Below, one piece after another: positions 47,510 to 58,079 of a stretch of DNA of 64,000 nucleotides. Origin of the DNA: Phlebotomus papatasi. Lineage: Eukaryota; Arthropoda; Insecta; Diptera; Psychodidae. Every line of letters begins with the position of its first letter. Within the stretch, counting starts at the first letter, position 1. The translations under genes and the position numbers were made by a program. The notes beneath the pieces were generated by a model that ran no database searches, had not been told where the DNA came from, and worked only from the letters and a program-made list of their open reading frames with translations. Location of the stretch: the NCBI RefSeq assembly GCF_024763615.1, contig NC_077224.1:89104712-89168711 (forward strand), given 5' to 3'.

Positions 47510-47556
47510 CGATAAACTAACTCGCGCACTCAATTGTCGCGCAAATTTATATGATA
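47510..47556 (-). promoter_or_regulatory. Candidate core promoter (TATA + initiator) for the minus strand
   Basis: On the minus strand TATAAAT starts at 47551 and an initiator-like TTAGTTT has its A at 47518, 33 bases further. The surrounding ~350 bp (47460-47830) is richer in GC and CpG than the neighbourhood. Orientation and position would suit the non-coding first exon of the TMTC gene, whose leader acceptor lies at 34496. Two short motifs can match by chance, so this is a hypothesis only. Confidence 0.3.
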
Positions 47557-47559
47557 GGA

Positions 47560-48600
47560 TTCACGTCCGAACTTCTACCGATATCCCTTCGATCTACTTG
47601 TCGTGGGTATTAGTGCGCCTGCTCCTAATGGGAGGCTGCGCACCATCCTTTTTAACTATTCTGAGGACCCATTCCCATCTTCCAAGTGCAACCGCACACC
47701 AGCAGCCCAACGATGGAGCATCAACCTTCGCCCTCACCCCTTCAACATAGAGCACTGTCAGAGGAAATTAACAACAGCCCAAGACGCTTCCCATCGTCCT
47801 CATACTCTCATTTTTAATTACACGCCAAGGGAGAAAGCCTATTGAGGTGAAAATTAGGAGGGTGCATGTTATCAATGAGAAAATCCACTCAATAAGTATC
47901 ATCAGTACACAGCAAATTTCACCCAGTCACCTCCCACCCCCATAATTATACGCACATTATATCGAATAAGATACTCGTAGAAAAAGTCATTTGATAAAAA
48001 AAAATATTTTCCTCAAAATAATGCTGTATCCTCCTTCAAATTAACCAAAAATGGACGTTACATCAAAACTCTTCAATCTTGCTGCACCATATGCGCAAGG
48101 GATGATGGGCCAACAGTGAGTCAACAGTATCACATAAGCGAAACAGACAGCGTTTCAGAATAGTATTTTACAACAGAATGATGTTAAAAGACTGCAGCAT
48201 AGATAAACTGATATAGTTATACTGCACTGCAAACACTATAAGGGCCTATATATATGCATTAACCGAGACATAGCTTAGAGCGTTTTATAATTAATTATCT
48301 ACTAAAAGATTAAAGTAGGTATGATTAGGTGCGATTCAAAAGAATCACCACTAATCTTCCAATAGCCTAGTCCTACAGTTTCAGTAAAACCAGATAAGTA
48401 TCAAGCCTATTAAATAATCAGTTTTACTTTTTAATTTAAAATAAAAAAATTAACAAAAACCAACTGAGAAGACCCGATAGCTGTCAAAATTGAAAGCTCT
48501 AGGAAGTTGTATGTTTGATTTCTAGGATTGAATTAACGAATATCGACACTCACCAAAAGGAATTTTTGTACTTGAAGTTGTTCTTTAAGTTTTAATTTTT
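47560..48600. other. GC-richer patch followed by AT-rich non-coding DNA
   Basis: 47560-47830 has unusually even base composition, with an 80-codon plus-strand frame of low complexity in Pro, His and Arg and no recognised domain. It may be promoter-proximal DNA. 47840-48600 shows nothing identifiable. Confidence 0.35.
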
Positions 48601-48601
48601 A

Positions 48602-48751
48602 TTAACCCTTTAAGTACGAATGGAACACCGGTATCCCAAAAACGAAAATAATTTTTTCTGACTATTTGGAGGAAAAAATAACGTTCTATAGTCAGAAAAA
48701 GATTTTTTTGTTTTTAGGACACCGATGTCGCACTCGTTCTTAAAGGTTTAA
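48602..48751. mobile_element. TTAA-flanked near-perfect hairpin MITE
   Basis: The left end is ttaaccctttaagtacgaat. The right end, inverted, is ttaaacctttaagaacgagt. The arms run ~65 bp through accggtatcccaaaaac to ttctgactat/atagtcagaa. TTAA at both ends points to piggyBac-type mobilisation. 150 bp. Confidence 0.85.
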
Positions 48752-49619
48752 AGCGGTCTTCAGCTTCAGACTAGGGAATCTAATGGCCGACACTCAGGGC
48801 ATAAACCATAATTCAACTTGAGGAGTATAAATAAGATAAAATTCTCATTCGAAAAGTGGGAAGTGTTTGGGATGGAAAATCGTGTATTGCACGATATAGT
48901 TGGTATTACAGGTTAATTTGTGATTAAAACCATATTGCTGAATTATAATATTCTAAAAATTCAGGTATCACGAAAGAATTATCCGCATATAGGTGATGGA
49001 TACTAGGTGCTCTACACTGGACTTAGCACATTAATAATAATAAGAATAATAAGAAGAAATTTACTTTTTTTTCATCTGCGGATGCCGCCGAATTCACAAC
49101 CGACCTCATCGAGTAATAAAGAAGAAAATCCGGAATCATTGGTCGTATAATCCGTTACATAACTTGTATAAAAATTCGAGATTTTTATAATTTGAATATT
49201 TAAGAAAAGAACCATTTTCAAATAACAAATATCCCGATACTATTGCTGAATTGAATAGGGAACTGAGTGACTATTAATCATGTTTCGTCTAATTAAACGG
49301 TCTTAAAATTATAGGCTTATCCCTAGGAGAAACTGAGGTAGATATTCACAAGGGCGGTTTCTAACCCCACATTTTTTTATGTAAGACTCTGTACTGAAGT
49401 GACATCAGGTTTGGCATATCTAGAAAGACGACACTTCAAAATGGCTACTGTGTAGTAGAACTTTTGAGCCTAGAGGAGTTGTAGGATAAAGACCGTCCTT
49501 ACACAAAGACTCTTCCAATCCAACGATATCACTCACTGTTCAGCTGGCGTGGTCACTTTTAGGGGTGCTATAATGACGGCTAACCTCAAGTTACGATATC
49601 GCAATAGTTCCGCTAGATG

Positions 49620-49870
49620 GAGTTGTGAGTGTTTTACGAGTTATTCTGAAAACATATACGGTAAATTGCCCTCACCCGACCGGTTCCTCAACTCGACCGG
49701 TGGTAGGTCAATTTTTGAATGTTTGATGGCCAATTTGCATGAAATTGAATAAATGCATTCAAAAAAATTTGAAACTGAATAAATAACTCTACCGATCGAG
49801 TCGAGGAACCGGTCGACTGAGGGCACCTTATCTTACGAATCACATATTTATCAGAGTGCACTCTTTCTAA
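49620..49870. mobile_element. Foldback element with cgaccggttcctcaactcga core
   Basis: ccctcacccgaccggttcct, aactcgaccggtggta is mirrored by ctaccgatcgagtcgaggaa, ccggtcgactgaggg. Weaker complementarity extends outward to ~49620 and ~49870. The overlapping open frames on both strands are palindrome artefacts. No target duplication resolved. Confidence 0.7.
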
Positions 49871-49879
49871 CACACGTAT

Positions 49880-52540
49880 TTTTCCATTTGAAATTTTGCA
49901 TACTATACACCTCTATTTCCGTTTTTTCTTACTCTTAATCTTATATGTAACACCGCGGTGAATCGTATAACAGGTAATTCGAGCAATTTTCCATGCATGT
50001 CAACTATTATTCGGTCAGTTTTCGAGCGATTGTATTGCTACCAAATTTATACGTAGTAGAGAAATGCAACAGAAAGGCAAGATAAAATAATTGCTATCCT
50101 TTTTTGCTATTCTCGCAGCTCAGAAAGTTCTTAATATTAATCTTATATGTGACATGGTCATAAGTGATATGGAACAGGGCAGTATGCAGCTAAGTTATTA
50201 TGGTTTAAGGGAAACTACGAGTAGGTTCCAGGAACAATTGATTGAAAGGGAATTTAATCTCATGTCGCTGGAAAACAATATTAGAATCCTATCAATTTGT
50301 AATACATGCCACAAAGAGGTTTCTGAAGGTATTCTATGAGAATTTCACCGGGAAAAGTGAGAATGCTCTATGAAATAGTCAATAATCAGGGAGAATTATA
50401 TGATTTTTTTAATTAAAAGAAAATATGAATTTAAAAAATTACATAAATAAGGATTTCTGAATTACAATATAATTGGAAAGATTTCTAGTTTTTTTCAGTC
50501 CTATAATAATTGTAGTCAGATGGAGCCGAACAAACTGAAAAGACTATTCTAACATGTATGATAGTATTGTACTATTCTCGATTATATGAAACTCCATTTC
50601 ATTTAAATTTTTCTCTGAAATAAATATTTATTTTTCATTTTCTACAGATAAATTATATTCTATAAATGTTTAATTCCATTACTTTTTTTATATTTTCATT
50701 GAATTTACTAGAAGTATTAGAGAAACTCGCTAAGCTCATTATTATTTTATATTAATCCTACTGAGAGATTTATTTATTTACTTAGGAATCGAGCTCGGAA
50801 ACTCTGCGTTTCATAGCCAGAGATTTGATCATTTAGCCAGGCAATACAATTTCCAGAAACCATTCAACGGCTTTACGTCGCTTGAATTAGCAGTTGTTCT
50901 ACCCGCTATGCTCCTGCAATAAGCAACACTGCACAAATAGATAATTTTATTACAGAAGTTGCAATGCAATTTTCCAAAAGTTTCAATTGTGTTACAATTT
51001 TGTCGTGTTCTTAGTTTGTTTCCCCCTATAGTGTACAATTCAAAGGTTGATATGGGAAGTAAGATGTGCGAAGACTGTGAAGACACAGAAGTTATGTGAC
51101 GTTTTTCTATTTGCCAAATTAATTCACGCATAAAGTGATAGGTTAACCCAATCCTGAATGCCTTGGAGCAACATACCATCAACTTATAATGAAAACGGTT
51201 ATTTTCTCAGGAAAAAAACACAGTCCTCATGACATTTTTAAAGAAATTTGTGTTTTCTTCTAGCTACTTCTTTAAAATATAACTCATGTCTTCTTCACTT
51301 ACCAACCTGACACTTTTCTTGTCCCTTCACGCGGATAAAATATTCAGAAAGTTTGAACTGTGTGCTATGTGAGTGATTTAGCAACAAGTAGAATTCCTTT
51401 TTTTTTCTGCTTTCTTCTACACTTCGCACTTTGTTACACGCTTTTCCATCCCCCAAACCCCAAAAGCGACTTTTCTTTTGGCGCCACACCGAGATTGATC
51501 GTATTTGATAAGAATATTGAAGGCAATATTTGAATTTCATTCTTCTGTGTGATATACATTTACACCTCAAACCAGAAATTGAGAGTAAAGCAGTCTTGAC
51601 AGAAGAGATTGCTAACTCAGTCAAACTTTATTCTCAAGAGATTACTGTTTTTTTTATAAAATTGAAAAGTGACTAGATGTCTAGAAGGAAAATTTACAAA
51701 ACTTTTTACGCACTTCTACTTTCAATCGCTCATTTAGGAGATTTTGAAAAAAATTAATTAATTAAGATATCAAGGAATATTGTAATTTAAAGACAGTTGA
51801 ACAAGCTGTGATAAGCTCAAGAATTTTACTCAAATGAATAACGTACAAGAATGATGATTTATTAAAGCCGTTGGCCATATTATATTCACTGGAATTGTTC
51901 CATGGCTTTTCCTTGACTTGTTAAACTTTTCATTACTCGGCAATCAAGTATTTTGTATAATCAGTGTAATACTCTTCTGTTTTTGATTGCTTAAAATAAA
52001 AAAAGGAAATTCTCCCCTTTACAGAACTCGAAAACTGTATTTCAACCTCTTCAGACCAAGCGGTGAGAGATAGAGATTTGGGATCTTAGCGAGACCCCGC
52101 CCCATAAGTCGACCCTGGGAGCCTTGCGACCGATAAGATGCCCCAGTTTTTCCGCTTTTTATTTTTTTGGATATTTTTAGAGGTTCCCGGGGCTTTGCTC
52201 ATACTACTAAGGGTCAGTAATTGGCGGATCACTGAACGACCTGGGCAAGATTCGTGTAAGATCTGCCAAAGTTAGCTACGAATAAGAGATTCATTGTAAA
52301 GATTGTAAATAAGCAGTCCATGAGCAGACCATGAGCTAAACCATATGTTGTGCTACTTCATGCTGCAACAAATTTACAAGTTCGAGCAGTCGATTTACTA
52401 CCCATTTAGAAAGATTATGGCCCAAAGAAACGTTTTTCGAAAAATTACAATTCATTTTAATGCAATATTTACTAAAAACGACAAATAGTTTTATCAGTAT
52501 CTTGATTATAAATAATTTAGGAAAACAATACACTTTAGAA
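49880..52540. other. Non-coding stretch, 49.9-52.5 kb
   Basis: Minus-strand open frames of 117 (50829-51182) and 109 codons (51295-51624) exist but show no recognised domain, no paralogue in the window and no convincing start context. I treat them as chance. A fragment of the accaagcggtgagagataga repeat is at ~52052. Confidence 0.4.
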
Positions 52541-52543
52541 ATA

Positions 52544-54438
52544 CAGTGGGACCTCGATAGAGTCAACCCCAGATATAGTCAATCTCCAATAGAGTCAACA
52601 CCTGTTTTTTTTTACTCTACGGACTCTGATAGAGTCAACTTTTCCATTATTATTGAACTAATAATATTGTATGACTTTTCAAAATTAAAATCAATGTTTT
52701 GGTGTATCAATGTAACGTTTTTAACACAAGAAAACCAATATTATGAAAAATTCTTATATTAACCGTGTAATCAAATTTCGACAAAATATTTTTTTTCGTG
52801 ATTTTAAGCATTTTGACTGATTGAAAGTTCTCTTGTCTATTCTCTTTTGTCTTAAGATTTTTTGATTAAGTCCTATGATCCCGTATGACGTGTTTTCCTG
52901 TAATCACAAAAATAAAGATTTTGGCGCTGAAACGGGAGGAGTAGGCAGGACATGGGGGTCATAATAATAATCCCCAGGTTGACTTATTAGGGGGTCATCT
53001 CAAGACTCCAAGTAGATATCTATAACCATTTAGCGCCCATTTTTCAGAACAAGAAGAAAATGAGAAAAATTGTTTTTATTGCTCTTTTTGTGAAGTTTAA
53101 AGCCATAGTTATGCCATAACGAAAAGAACAACTATCAATCTCTTCTTTCATACAATAAAAGTTTAAAATAAATTCTAATAGCATAAGAATTTTCAAGAGC
53201 TAAATATCTACCGGAGCTCTTCTAAAAGAAGTGAAAAAAAAAGAAATCTTTAAGACACCATTTTATAACATGCGTTTTTTTGAGTGTAAAATTCGCCCGA
53301 AATTGTCACTCTGTGGGATGGGGAATTTGGGAATTGTCCCGTATTTGTGTGTTGGTATTTGTGCAAATCTCGGGAGGGGAAAGTGGATAAATGCCCACTC
53401 TTCCTCTGCTGAGGGGCTTTTTGTGATAAGTCTAGTAACCGTGCGCACGTGTGTAGTATTGCGCTTCTGTGAAAAGTGCTGAAGGAGTTGGCCCCTGTGG
53501 GGGCTCACGAATCGGGGCATCTTCGAGAAGGATGTCAGGGAAGTTTTGACCGGAGTTCTTCAAGATGGTGTACTCAAGGCTGTTGAATATCACAAGCTAC
53601 GACAAGAGCTTCACTACAAGAAGTTACATCAATTCAACGTGGCATCGAATTATCCCTTTCACCGACGGGCCCCACTGTGTTATCCACCGAGGGAACGAGT
53701 CATCGCCCTCGTGGGAGGACTGCAGCCCCTAAGGGGGATACTTCGGGGAAACACCGTTCACTTGTTTTCCTATGAGGAATAAAAGGAAGGCGAGATAATC
53801 GGAAGGAAGTGATCTCCAGGAAAGAGGCTTCAAGAGACGGACTCCGGAGTTTTAGCTACCTAATCTCGGGATATGTAGAGGAATTTATCTCCAAGGCACA
53901 GTGAGCTTTGTTATTCAATGTTTCATGTTTCGAACCCATTTAACGTAGACTCAAATTCTAATTAATTCTAATAAATTAAAAATTCATGCTCGGAGGTTAA
54001 AATTAAAGTTTCCAAATTTCTAAATAATAAATCTTCTTATTCAATATTTAAATCAATTTCTTATAATTTAAATAAAGTAAGTTACAATTTCCTTATCTTA
54101 ACATCGTGAATGGACCTCAATATTATCACATGGATAGTAATTTTGACTTAAGATACTAATAATAAAAACATTCTGTAAAATGATTTCTAAATCTCCAAAT
54201 TTTGCACAAGCATATACGACTCATTTGAACCAGATGCTGTAGAATTTAGGGGTTAATTAAATAAAATATTCTACTATCGTGTTAAATTTATCAATTTTTT
54301 AGTACAAACATAATATGATATCTCTTTACATTAAAATTTATCATTTTAATTGATTTTTGCGGACTCCGATAGGGTCACCGAATCCAATGGAGTCAAAAAG
54401 CATGGAAATAATTAGTTGACTCTATCGAGGTCCCACTG
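52544..54438. mobile_element. ~1.9 kb pogo/mariner-like element on TA, without recognised transposase
   Basis: The ends are cagtgggacctcgatagagt and its inverse ...actctatcgaggtcccactg, each flanked by TA (52542-52543, 54439-54440). CAGTGGNACC termini and TA targets are typical of pogo/Tigger-type transposons. Subterminal atagagtcaa(c/t) units are repeated several times near both ends: 52556, 52590, 52630, and inverted variants ~54360-54420. The centre (~53270-53870) is GC-richer than the rest. Its only sizeable plus-strand frame does not resemble a DDE transposase. Confidence 0.85.
53483..53782 (+). pseudogene. Unidentified open frame inside the pogo-like element
   Basis: One hundred codons (counting the stop) are open from 53483 with no ATG near the start. 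The predicted peptide contains GIFEKDVREVLTGVLQDGVL, then a helix-rich basic segment (KLRQELHYKKLHQF) and a C-terminal NTVHLFSYEE. It looks more protein-like than the surrounding frames but I do not recognise the family. It could be an exon fragment picked up by the element, or the residue of an element-encoded protein. Confidence 0.3.
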
Positions 54439-54696
54439 TACTTCCTAAATATTTTTCTGAACAGATTTTGATGATTTTAAAGGATTTGATTGAAGGTACA
54501 AAAACGTTTTCGTATGTCTTATTAGATTTTCTTGGAAGAAACTGTGTTTAAGTTTAAAAATATTAATTCAAAAGTAATGTTCTAAAACCAAATATGCTGT
54601 AGACGTAGACTCTAATTGAAAAAAATCCATAAGTTTCATTTCATCCGATTTTGATTGATTTTAAGTTATTTGGGCAGTTGATAAAACTTACTATTA

Positions 54697-55023
54697 TTTT
54701 AACAATTAATCGTATCGGGATGTAATAGTTACAATTCATTAATGTTGCAATGCCGTATATTCCGTATTGGAAGAATCTGCTGATCGTACGTAGATCGTTC
54801 AGGAACGCCTTCCTCGTAATGTGAATACTTCTTCCATGTTACTGGAGTTTTTTGGGCAGAAGCGGTGAATTTTAATTTTATTATATCACAGTGAAAATGT
54901 TTTTTTCTAGATATTCAGTTGCTTGCACCGGGCGAGACTAGAACTCATAACTTTGAGAGTAGAGACATAGATCTCATCCGCCCAAGACCGAACGGTCTTG
55001 CCTATTGCGCCACTAAGACCCCC
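54697..55023 (-). mobile_element. tRNA-derived SINE, full-length copy 3
   Basis: About 327 bp, reversed. On the minus strand it starts gggggtcttagtggcgcaat (A box). The B-box region is diverged (gagttctagtctcg), and the tail ends cccgatacgattaattg. A perfect 11-bp target duplication, acttactatta, lies at 54686-54696 and 55024-55034. It lies about 250 bp from the pogo-like element. Confidence 0.9.
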
Positions 55024-55204
55024 ACTTACTATTAGTTTTGCAAACAATAAAGTTAAATAATAAAATAAAAGAAATATAATAAATAAAAGAAAAATCATTT
55101 TGCTGCTGTGAAAATTATTGTCCGAAAAGTCCTTTTGGTTCTATTTGAACAAAAATGTGTAAGGGGTGGGACAATTTTGTGCACGTTTGATACTTGATAT
55201 AATA

Positions 55205-55382
55205 GGGGCAAGTAAGGTACCTTTGAATTGGGTCAGCTTTGAAGCTAGTCTCTTTTCTCAAATTTTTAAATGGAATTGAGTCTTATTGTAATGTAATTTG
55301 GCTTTGCAATTGGTTTGTGGAGTCCAGTTCCATTGCAGAATAAGAGAAAAAAGCCCAATCTCAAAGCTGTCCCATTTCTCCC
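55205..55382. mobile_element. Foldback MITE on TA, ggggcaagtaaggtacc ends
   Basis: The left end is ggggcaagtaaggtaccttt. The right end, inverted, is gggagaaatgggacagcttt. TA on both sides. 178 bp. Related to 22112-22292. Confidence 0.75.
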
Positions 55383-55424
55383 TACCTTGTAAATTGTCTT
55401 ATGAAAAATATTCATTCATTCATT

Positions 55425-55640
55425 TTCAACCGCTTTTCCCTATTGGGGTCGCGGGCCCATGACACCAAGATTAACAGCCCACGCCTGTCGGTCCTCCGCC
55501 ACTTCAGGAAGATGTTCGAGTTCGATCCCAAGGCGCTCTCATGAAAGATCCTGAATTTGATTCAGCCACCTTGTCCTAGGCCTGCCTCGAGGTCGAGGTC
55601 CCCTCACAATGGCTTGCATAGCTTTTCTGGGGAATCTTTA
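55425..55640. repeat. GC-rich patch, probable unidentified interspersed repeat
   Basis: Contains cattcattcattttcaaccg, cctattggggtcgcgggc, cgcctgtcggtcctccgcca and ctgcctcgaggtcgaggtcc. Its composition is quite unlike its flanks and its edges are sharp, which suggests an inserted element. No head, tail or target duplication was resolved. Confidence 0.45.
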
Positions 55641-56520
55641 TGAAAAATATGCAGAATTCAAATAGCCAACATCAAAGTTAGGGAAATGTGCTTTAAAAAA
55701 ATATCCGTATGAAACAACCCCACCCACTCCTAGCACCACAAAACATTCTGGGTGAAATAGGAAAAGTGAAAACCATTGATAGTATTCCAGGTACGTTAAC
55801 TTATATTGATGTACCACGCGACAAAATATTATAGAACATTCAGTATTATTATCATGGTAATGCTGACCAAACTAATTGCAACAATTTGGATGTTTCGTAT
55901 GTCTGGTTTGTATAAAACAATACAACTTGTGTGTATCAACATAACATGCATACAAAAGTGAGTATGCATTTCATTTGAAAGTTTTCTGTGAAGTGAATAT
56001 CATTATAATGTTAAAAGAGTTTGTTGTGGCTCATGATGGTTTTCGACTATATAGCAAAAAGTTCCCTTATGAGAGTGTCTTCCGCCTTGTTTTGGAACTC
56101 TGTCCTTTTCTGACTATTGCTACTTGGATGTGCAGTTTGGCAATTGTCATAAAATGCATGTACACACAATGGTTACACGGAGGACTTTTAGCAGTTTCAA
56201 TCGGAAGAAAATGTGTTCTACAGTACCCGCACTGTAACCACCGTACAAAGGTTTAAAATTTAAAAGACTAAATATACATGGTATGCATGACATAATCTAT
56301 TAAGTGGATAAATCATACACCATTAACCCTATTATTGCAACAACAAAAACGATACAATTGTTCCACATTTGCAGATTTGTATTTTCTTAGTAAAGCGTAA
56401 ATCACTCGTATCGGAAATGGAATGTTTTGGTTGCCGTTTTAATGCATGAGGATAGGACTATACTTCGCTAATACAATTTTGGCGTCATAGGACTTGATAA
56501 CACTGAATATATTATTAATA
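55640..56520. other. Non-coding stretch, 55.6-56.5 kb
   Basis: A 93-codon plus-strand frame (55975-56256) is present but without recognised motifs. It resembles random AT-rich coding noise. Nothing else identified. Confidence 0.35.
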
Positions 56521-56525
56521 ACGTA

Positions 56526-56722
56526 TCGCAGATGAGGGTCAACACCGCCCGTGCTATTCGGAGGCTTTTCTTTAATTCCACGACTTAAGGATGGCCTTTA
56601 CCAATCCGATCTACCATGTCCGATCTGTGAAGACTATATTTAAGTGCTACAATTAAAGAAAAGCTTTCAAAGACCAGAGAGGAAAAGTTACTCCCAGAGG
56701 CCCCGGTCAACCACACCTACGG
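56526..56722. mobile_element. Foldback MITE on TA, 'acatggtagattg' family, inverted copy
   Basis: The interior reads (minus strand) acatggtagatcggattggt then aaaggccatccttaag. The ends are tcgcagatgagggtcaac and (inverted) ccgtaggtgtggttgac, flanked by TA. Second copy of the family at 36320-36515. Confidence 0.7.
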
Positions 56723-57384
56723 TAATATCAATTTTTCAATCATATTCAATGTATTTCTCCATCTCAGTCGGGTCTTTATTAAAGCCTTAACGCTAAGCCC
56801 CCATTACCCTGTGTCGTCGATGCGTACTTAAGAGAAATAATAATGCTGGCACAACATTCCATAGAGGAACTATGCCTTCACACAAGGGAATTTCTAGACA
56901 TAATTATTAAACTTTCTTATAGGGGGGAGAGGCTGTCAATCCCATTCCCGTGGAATCAAGTGTAGTGAAAGTTCATTGGATGCAATCCGAAGACCTTTAA
57001 CGCTAGAAAAATTCCTGATGACTTAAAAGGGATTCTAACAAGATACTCTTTTGCATCATAGAGCGAATACGCTATCACTTGACTTCAGCATAATAACGAT
57101 CTCAAAAATGCATAAAATATTTAATGCAAAATCATGGAAAAATTATACATTCTTTATTAACGTGAGAGGTATCCTTATACGTATTCTACTAACAGTATTG
57201 ATAAGTTGTAGGATTAACTTTAAAAAAATTGTATTTTTTTTTTTGGAAGATAGTAGGTCACTGACTGCCCTAACTAGCAAAGCCGGAGTTCAAATCCAGA
57301 GAATATGCGTCGCTAAATCTCCTGAAAATCATCGATCTTGTGCCATTTTTTGAGCAATTCCTGAAATAAATTAATTATGCAATA

Positions 57385-57560
57385 ACTAAGGAAAAATCCG
57401 CTACCTTCGGATGACTCATACTTCGGACTATTCATTTTTTCTATGTTATTAATAGATTTCACGCGTGGATCTTTTCGAAAAACTGAAGCATTGGACTGGC
57501 TATAAAAATACAATGTTAAAATGGGTCAAATTAATCAATTTTGGAGAATGTGCCCATGCT
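57385..57560. repeat. Decayed copy of the 1894-2111 MITE
   Basis: Shares gctaccttcggatgactcat, ttttttctatgttattaa and aatgggtcaaattaat with the 1.9 kb element. The GGGG termini have eroded. Confidence 0.55.
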
Positions 57561-57784
57561 TCGTAGGATCCCAAGCTTAATAATGATTATTTTTCTCTAT
57601 GTTTTTCAATTAATGTGACTCTTCGCACTCTTATTTTAAAAACTACAGGAAAATTAGTCTTGGCCTGACTCAGCACCCAGGTTATATCTCGTTAGTTCGA
57701 GTATTTCACAAAACTAGGACGATTTTCGATCATGAGATCCGTACTTTATATCAAATGCGTATTTATAAAACAAACGTTGTAAGA

Positions 57785-57985
57785 TTGGAGACAAATTTCA
57801 CAGTGATAAAACGTAGTAAAAGGCACCACTTTTGCCCAAAAACCTTCACGAGCACAGATGAAGCATTCACTATGGGGAAGGTGTTCCTGGACGATCTACG
57901 ATCAGCAGATTCTTCCAACACGAGGCACCTTGTACTGATTACATTGTAATACCAAATAAAGTGTCTCGATACAATTAATAATAAT
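57785..57985 (+). mobile_element. tRNA-derived SINE, 5'-truncated copy 4
   Basis: Begins inside the body (tttcacagtgataaaacgta) and continues through ggggaaggtgttcctggacg, gatctacgatcagcagattc, to the tail aataaagtgtctcgatacaa then ttaataataataat. The tRNA-like head is absent, as expected for incomplete reverse transcription. Confidence 0.85.
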
Positions 57986-58079
57986 AATCGGATAGTAAAT
58001 ACAAACATAACCGGCGCTAAAACCAATAGCTGGTCTTGCCCTGACTCAGGACCTGTCGCCATTCAAGCCCATCAAGAGC

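Noticed and set aside
49549..49873. Overlapping frames on both strands
   Set aside because: Artefact of a foldback element.
50829..51182. 117-codon minus-strand frame with several Cys
   Set aside because: No domain pattern, no splice context tied to a gene, and typical of a chance frame.
51295..51624. 109-codon minus-strand frame
   Set aside because: No recognised family, and AT-rich low-complexity composition.
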